Positions 60,410-64,000 of a stretch of 64,000 nucleotides of DNA are shown here, in pieces. Within the stretch, counting starts at the first letter, position 1, and the number at the start of each line of letters is the position of its first letter. The stretch covers positions 62,001-126,000 of the forward strand of contig JAJZAN010000002.1 in NCBI GenBank assembly GCA_021799435.1. The letters run 5' to 3'. Both the position numbers and the translations under genes were made by a program. This stretch comes from Bacillota bacterium. GTDB lineage: Bacteria > Bacillota > Sulfobacillia > Sulfobacillales > Sulfobacillaceae. The notes beneath the pieces were generated by a model that was not told where the DNA came from, searched no databases, and was given only the letters and a program-made list of their open reading frames with translations.

Positions 60410-60622
60410 TTACACGGTCGGTCCGGGAACTCCGCCGTCCCCGGGCAACGGGGACTCACGCGGTTCCTCCAATCCGTCCCAATACGCCCGCATCAGAAAC
60501 ACCTCCCGCTCCAACTCCCGAGCCTTCTGGGACATCCGGTACAAGAATCCGAACATTACGATCCACACGGCGCTGTATGCCACAAAAAGATACAGCAAGT
60601 ATTGATGCTCCAACGGCGACAT
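60410..60622 (-). CDS. ccmD: CcmD-like small membrane protein
   Basis: 70 aa from the ATG at 60622 (GGAGGTAGAAAG upstream): one membrane helix near residues 8-29 followed by a charged helix ending in a Pro-rich tail, the usual CcmD plan. Position directly after ccmC supports a role in holding the CcmABCD haem-loading complex. Confidence 0.75.
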   Translation of the reverse strand: MSPLEHQYLLYLFVAYSAVWIVMFGFLYRMSQKARELEREVFLMRAYWDGLEEPRESPLPGDGGVPGPTV

Positions 60623-60626
60623 CTTT

Positions 60627-61310
60627 CTACCTCCTTCCCATCCCTCGCATCCGATTGCGGGCATCTTCCATACCCCATTCCACCCGCATCAGGGCCAGCC
60701 GAATCTGCATCCACGCTGCAAACAGCAACAGCATCCCGGCCATGGCCGCAAACATGGCCACCACCATGGATGGCGCCATATTGAAGCCATGGGAGGTCAT
60801 CACCACCGGATGAATCGACTTCCACCAGCGGATGGTCATGTAATCAATCGGCACGGCCACATACGCCGCCAACGCCAGCACGGACGCCACACGCGCCCGG
60901 CGTTCGCGGCCATCGGTCCACTGCCGCACCATCAGATATCCCATAAATAGGACCCACAAAATCACCGTGGCAGTCAGCCGTGGGTCCCAGGTCCACCAAA
61001 TGCCCCAGGCCGCCCTCCCCCACAACACGCCGCTCACCAGCAACATGGTAGTAAAGGCCGTGCCAATTTCGGCGGATGCCGCCGCCCACTGATCGAATGA
61101 CAGGCGTCGAGTCCCTAAATACAGCAAACTGGCCGCAGCCGTGATGGTGTAAGCCACCCCTGCCACCGCAGCCGCCCCCATGTGCACATAGAAAATCCGC
61201 TGGCTGGGTCCCAGCACAGCGTCATCCGGGGACCCCAAAAAGATGAGATACAGGACCGCCACCATGCCCGCACCCAGCAGGGCCAGCCCCCACGAACGGA
61301 AACGTGCCAT
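60627..61310 (-). CDS. ccmC: Haem-handling protein CcmC
   Basis: Six-helix membrane protein that presents haem to CcmE in system I cytochrome c maturation. About 227 aa from the ATG at 61310 (GGGAGG upstream). The tryptophan-rich signature AWGIWWTWDPRLT is near residues 103-115, with conserved His in YVHMG near 42 and SIHPV near 163. Confidence 0.94.
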   Translation of the reverse strand: MARFRSWGLALLGAGMVAVLYLIFLGSPDDAVLGPSQRIFYVHMGAAAVAGVAYTITAAASLLYLGTRRLSFDQWAAASAEIGTAFTTMLLVSGVLWGRAAWGIWWTWDPRLTATVILWVLFMGYLMVRQWTDGRERRARVASVLALAAYVAVPIDYMTIRWWKSIHPVVMTSHGFNMAPSMVVAMFAAMAGMLLLFAAWMQIRLALMRVEWGMEDARNRMRGMGRR

Positions 61311-61312
61311 CG

Positions 61313-61972
61313 TTACACCTCCCACAAGAACTCGTACAGCAACAAGGGAAGCACCATGAAGATCAGGTCATACGCCATCAGGGCGTGAATCCACGGCCAC
61401 GGCCGGCCGCCTCGCCACGCAGCTCCCGTGGCCTCCATTCCGGCAATAGCCACCGGCACCAAAAACGGCATTGTCAGCACCGGCAAGAGCACTTCGTGCC
61501 CGGATAGATTGAGACTTAATCCGGAGAGCAAGGTTCCGACCGAGGCCAGTCCCAGGGCCCCCAGCAACATCACCAACACCACGATGACGGAAACCCGAGT
61601 TCCGGGAACTTGGAAGACAGCCACATCCACCGACGTTGCGATGGAAGCGGTGGCCGCACAAAACACCCAGGCTACCGCCATCTTGGCCATGACCACTGGG
61701 AGACGGCCCCCAGGCGCCATGGCCATGCCTACCATGACGTCCTCGGCCGTTTCCCGGCCAAACAAACGCACGATGCCTAGCATTCCCGCAAACAGGAATC
61801 CCATCCATAAAATCCCTGCTACCTCGTCGGTCTGCATCCGTCCTCCGCTGTCAAGAGCGAATCCAAACACCAAAGTTTCCATCATGGCAAACGCCAGCAT
61901 TAAGAAGCCCATGTCCTTCTGGCGCGCCTCGAGCCGCATGTCTTTGACGAACAGAGTCCAGATCTTTTGCAT
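61313..61972 (-). CDS. ccmB: Haem exporter permease CcmB
   Basis: 219 aa, about six membrane helices, the permease of the CcmAB ABC unit. The ATG overlaps the ccmA stop (TGATG); the track ORF begins inside ccmA. LLLPVLTMPFLVPV-type segment near residue 155 (here VLLPVLTMPFLVPVAIAG) is a family mark. Confidence 0.9.
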   Translation of the reverse strand: MQKIWTLFVKDMRLEARQKDMGFLMLAFAMMETLVFGFALDSGGRMQTDEVAGILWMGFLFAGMLGIVRLFGRETAEDVMVGMAMAPGGRLPVVMAKMAVAWVFCAATASIATSVDVAVFQVPGTRVSVIVVLVMLLGALGLASVGTLLSGLSLNLSGHEVLLPVLTMPFLVPVAIAGMEATGAAWRGGRPWPWIHALMAYDLIFMVLPLLLYEFLWEV

Positions 61973-62655
61973 CACCCCTGCTCCTCCGCCGCGAGTGTGC
62001 CTGCTAACTCCCGCCAATGCGCCAGTCGGCCACTTTCCAACACCGCCGCCATATGACCCAGCCGCTGAGCGTCTTCCCACCGATGGGTGGTCACCACTGC
62101 TCCTCCGCCCCGGGCCAGGTGGTCTCTCAGAAGACCCGCCGTAATCTGACGGCCGTCCGGATCCAATCCCGCCCAGGGCTCGTCCAAAAGCCACAACTGC
62201 GCATCAATCAGCAAGAGCCGCGCCCAGGCGGCCCGTTGCCGCATGCCCTGCGAATACCGCTTGAGAGGCTCGTGCTGCCACCACGCCAGGTCGACCCGCC
62301 GGACCACCGTGTCGATGCGCTGGGCAACGTTTACGATGCGCCAAAGCCTGCCATAGAGCTGGAGGTTTTCCGCCAGCGTGAGATTGGGATACATGAGCGA
62401 CTTATGCCCCAGGTATCCAATGCGGCCGTCTGGGATCCCCTCGGCACATGCCGGAGTCCCAAATCGCATTAAAACGCCGCCCTGGTATCCCAAGATCCCT
62501 CCCAGCACCTGCAAGAGCGTGGACTTCCCCGCTCCGTTGGCACCCATCACCACTAGAGACCGTCCCGCTCGCAGCGAAAAGCTCACGCTCGAGAGAACCG
62601 GACGGCCGGCCAGGTTCCGTGATAGTCCTCGAGCTTCTACGAGAACCCTATCCAT
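61972..62655 (-). CDS. ccmA: Haem exporter ATPase CcmA
   Basis: 227-aa ABC ATPase driving release of haem-loaded CcmE. Walker A GANGAGKST near residues 38-46, signature YSQGMRQRAAWARLL near 133, Walker B LWLLDEPWAGLD near 155, H-loop TTHRWE near 188. Start at 62655 overlaps the upstream gene by 8 nt. Confidence 0.94.
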   Translation of the reverse strand: MDRVLVEARGLSRNLAGRPVLSSVSFSLRAGRSLVVMGANGAGKSTLLQVLGGILGYQGGVLMRFGTPACAEGIPDGRIGYLGHKSLMYPNLTLAENLQLYGRLWRIVNVAQRIDTVVRRVDLAWWQHEPLKRYSQGMRQRAAWARLLLIDAQLWLLDEPWAGLDPDGRQITAGLLRDHLARGGGAVVTTHRWEDAQRLGHMAAVLESGRLAHWRELAGTLAAEEQG

Positions 62656-63436
62656 CAAGTCCGCCCGCCGGGGGATGATCCAGCGCCGCCTGCACAGCCT
62701 CTTTGAGCTCAACCCCCGAAATGACGCCCTGTCGATACCGATCGCGAATCTCCGCCAACTGTCGCACCATGGGTTCCGGCAAGACCGGGCAGGGGCGTCG
62801 ATTGAGAGCCACCACCAGTGCTCCGATGGACGTCAGCACCATGCTGATTTGAAAGAGCAGCGCCACCCCAGGATACGTTCCAAACTGGCGTGCCATGGCC
62901 AGTGGGGCCGCCTGTTCCAACACCATCATGACCGGCGTGCCGGCGGCGATGTGCGAGGCTCCCCACTCCTTAAAGACCGGACTGTTGGGCACTTCGGGAA
63001 TGCGGCCCTGGCCGGACCCTTGCATAAGTGGGTTCAATACGGGCGGCAGCACCAGAGAGCGCGGCGTCAGCACCAAGAGTCCCCCCACAGAGGCCGGCGT
63101 CGCCATCGTCACACTGGCGGAATGTCCATTCCAGGGCACGCTGTAGCGTAAGGCAAAGCGGCCAGTCGAAGATTGAATGACCGCACTCGAGGACCCCTGG
63201 TGCAGAAGGCTGGCATCAATGGCGCGCAGGTGGCGGGCATGGGGCAGCGTCGCGACCACTCCCGACGTGGCTGAGGATCGCCACACAACCTGCTGAAAGA
63301 TCGCAAGTGTTCGGCCTTTCGGTATGACAATCACCACTTCCATCGACACACGCGGGGCGGACACGGCCGCGTACGCCCCACCTCCGCCAGCCAAGAGCGC
63401 AGCCGCCAGCGCCCCGATGAGTGCCGCCCGCCGCAT
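62648..63436 (-). CDS. Exported protein of unknown function in the ccm cluster
   Basis: About 262 aa: N-terminal signal or anchor (residues 3-22), an extracytoplasmic beta-rich domain, a membrane helix near 193-210 and a C-terminal cytoplasmic tail with RDRYRQGVISGVELKEAV, which resembles a SHOCT-like motif. Its ATG overlaps the stop of the zinc-ribbon gene (TGATG). No known Ccm protein is matched; the position suggests a role in haem or apocytochrome handling. Confidence 0.65.
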   Translation of the reverse strand: MRRAALIGALAAALLAGGGGAYAAVSAPRVSMEVVIVIPKGRTLAIFQQVVWRSSATSGVVATLPHARHLRAIDASLLHQGSSSAVIQSSTGRFALRYSVPWNGHSASVTMATPASVGGLLVLTPRSLVLPPVLNPLMQGSGQGRIPEVPNSPVFKEWGASHIAAGTPVMMVLEQAAPLAMARQFGTYPGVALLFQISMVLTSIGALVVALNRRPCPVLPEPMVRQLAEIRDRYRQGVISGVELKEAVQAALDHPPAGGLDG

Positions 63437-63663
63437 CAATCCCACCTCGTGCCGCACACACGGCAGGCTTCACTGGGGTATCCCGCCAAAGGGGACGCGC
63501 ATACGGGGCAAAATCGGCTGTCCAGCATTCTATCCAGAACTTCCGGCGTAATAGGGCCGCGAGCGAAGGAGACCCCGTACGGAATTTCCGGAGACTGGGA
63601 CACCAGCGGCGCCACAATGAGGGCCACTACCGCCGCTGTCAACAAAATCGCCAACACTACCAT
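63436..63663 (-). CDS. Small membrane-anchored zinc-ribbon protein in the ccm cluster
   Basis: 75 aa: one membrane helix (residues 2-20) then a short domain ending in CPVC...CRVCG, a zinc-ribbon or possibly a thiol-redox pair taking the place of CcmH. CcmH proper has an LRCxxC motif, which is not seen. Start ATG overlaps the ccmF stop (TGATG). Confidence 0.65.
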   Translation of the reverse strand: MVVLAILLTAAVVALIVAPLVSQSPEIPYGVSFARGPITPEVLDRMLDSRFCPVCASPLAGYPSEACRVCGTRWD

Positions 63664-64000
63664 CACAAGGGATCACGTCCTTCCGTCGCATGCCGATTCC
63701 GCGCTTGCCAGGTCAGTCCAGAGTGCGCATCGCGAGACAATCCCGCCTTCCGTCTGCTGACCGGAGCTGACAGCGCGACTAACGTTCCTGCCGCGACCAC
63801 AAACATGCCGGCCCAGATCCAGGTCACCAAGGGGTTGACCATCGCGTCCAGCAAAATAGTCCCGTTCCCGGACGTGCCCTCCAATACCACATAGAGATCC
63901 TTGAGAGGGCCCTCGTGAATGCTGATCTGCGCGACCGGCTGTCGGGAACCGGGAAAAAATGACATTCCTGGGGTGGCTTCCCAGCGCTGACTTCCATTCT
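63663..64000 (-). CDS. ccmF: C-terminal end of a CcmF-type haem lyase (cut by window edge)
   Basis: The frame stays open to the window end, so the track's ATG at 63965 is internal. The visible end has SIHEGPLKDLYVVLEG, then NPLVTWIWAGMFVVAAG, a last membrane helix followed by a charged tail, which fits the end of CcmF (cytochrome c haem lyase subunit). The rest is outside the window. First seen gene of the ccm operon. Confidence 0.8.
   Translation of the reverse strand, partial: NGSQRWEATPGMSFFPGSRQPVAQISIHEGPLKDLYVVLEGTSGNGTILLDAMVNPLVTWIWAGMFVVAAGTLVALSAPVSRRKAGLSRDAHSGLTWQARNRHATEGRDPL

Noticed and set aside
1-64000. CRISPR arrays, insertion sequences, prophage or other mobile elements
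   Set aside because: No spaced direct repeats, transposase or integrase motifs were seen; the gene content is housekeeping throughout.

Overview
The window is a GC-rich bacterial chromosome segment, almost all of it coding. It looks like a deep-branching, spore-forming Firmicute. A Sulfobacillus-like organism is my best guess, but I could not compare against databases. The evidence is: an uninterrupted sporulation sigma-K gene with its hydrophobic pro-sequence; the Gram-positive suf order sufC-D-S-U-B; the Bacillus-like neighbourhood mnmA / AI-2E permease / alaS / ireB / ruvX / DUF1292 / mltG; a MurT ligase; a 6S RNA; and strong Shine-Dalgarno (SD) sequences. No CRISPR array, insertion sequence, phage or rRNA was seen.

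Layout. 1-4.5 kb (minus): aromatic amino acid operon yqeG-aroE-prepilin peptidase-aroC-aroK-aroB. 4.5-10 kb (plus): sufCDSUB plus a Rieske ferredoxin, with a clear promoter and a dyad in the leader. 10-13.5 kb: sigK (minus), then a persulfide-dioxygenase-like hydrolase, a selenoprotein and a patatin (plus). 13.5-24.7 kb (minus): a MutY-type glycosylase, membrane and penicillin-binding-like proteins, and the rrf2-mnmA-...-alaS-ireB-ruvX/DUF1292-mltG operon. 24.7-32.4 kb (minus): two complete but different succinate dehydrogenase/fumarate reductase operons with a beta-propeller lipoprotein between them. 32.5-36.3 kb: rarA, threonine aldolase, thioredoxin, 6S RNA and two small genes. 36.3-53.1 kb (minus): a very long gene series murT-selB-SpoIIE-like phosphatase-kinase-secD-secF-...-CDF transporter-recJ-apt-relA-dtd-hisS-aspS. 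53.2-56.6 kb: tRNA-Pro, a tiny membrane protein, a second selenoprotein and an S9 peptidase. 56.7-60.2 kb: dapB, acyl-CoA dehydrogenase, meaB and a B12-binding mutase subunit. 60.2-64 kb: system I cytochrome c maturation genes (ccmF to ccmD).

The main discovery is a selenocysteine story that an ordinary annotation would miss. Two paralogous thioredoxin-fold genes (11944-12594 plus, 53691-54266 minus) each carry an in-frame TGA exactly where the first cysteine of a CxxC redox motif belongs (U-P-Y-C and U-P-R-C). Each TGA is followed by a stem-loop whose 5-nt apical loop starts 17 nt after the TGA and fits the pattern xGUxC. The window also encodes SelB, the elongation factor that reads such elements. 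The ORF track splits each gene in two at the TGA.

In function the window joins Fe-S cluster assembly (Suf, Rrf2 regulator), tRNA thiolation (MnmA), thiol/persulfide redox (hydrolase, selenoproteins, thioredoxin) and respiratory enzymes that need those clusters and haems (two Sdh/Frd complexes, Ccm), alongside sporulation and housekeeping genes.
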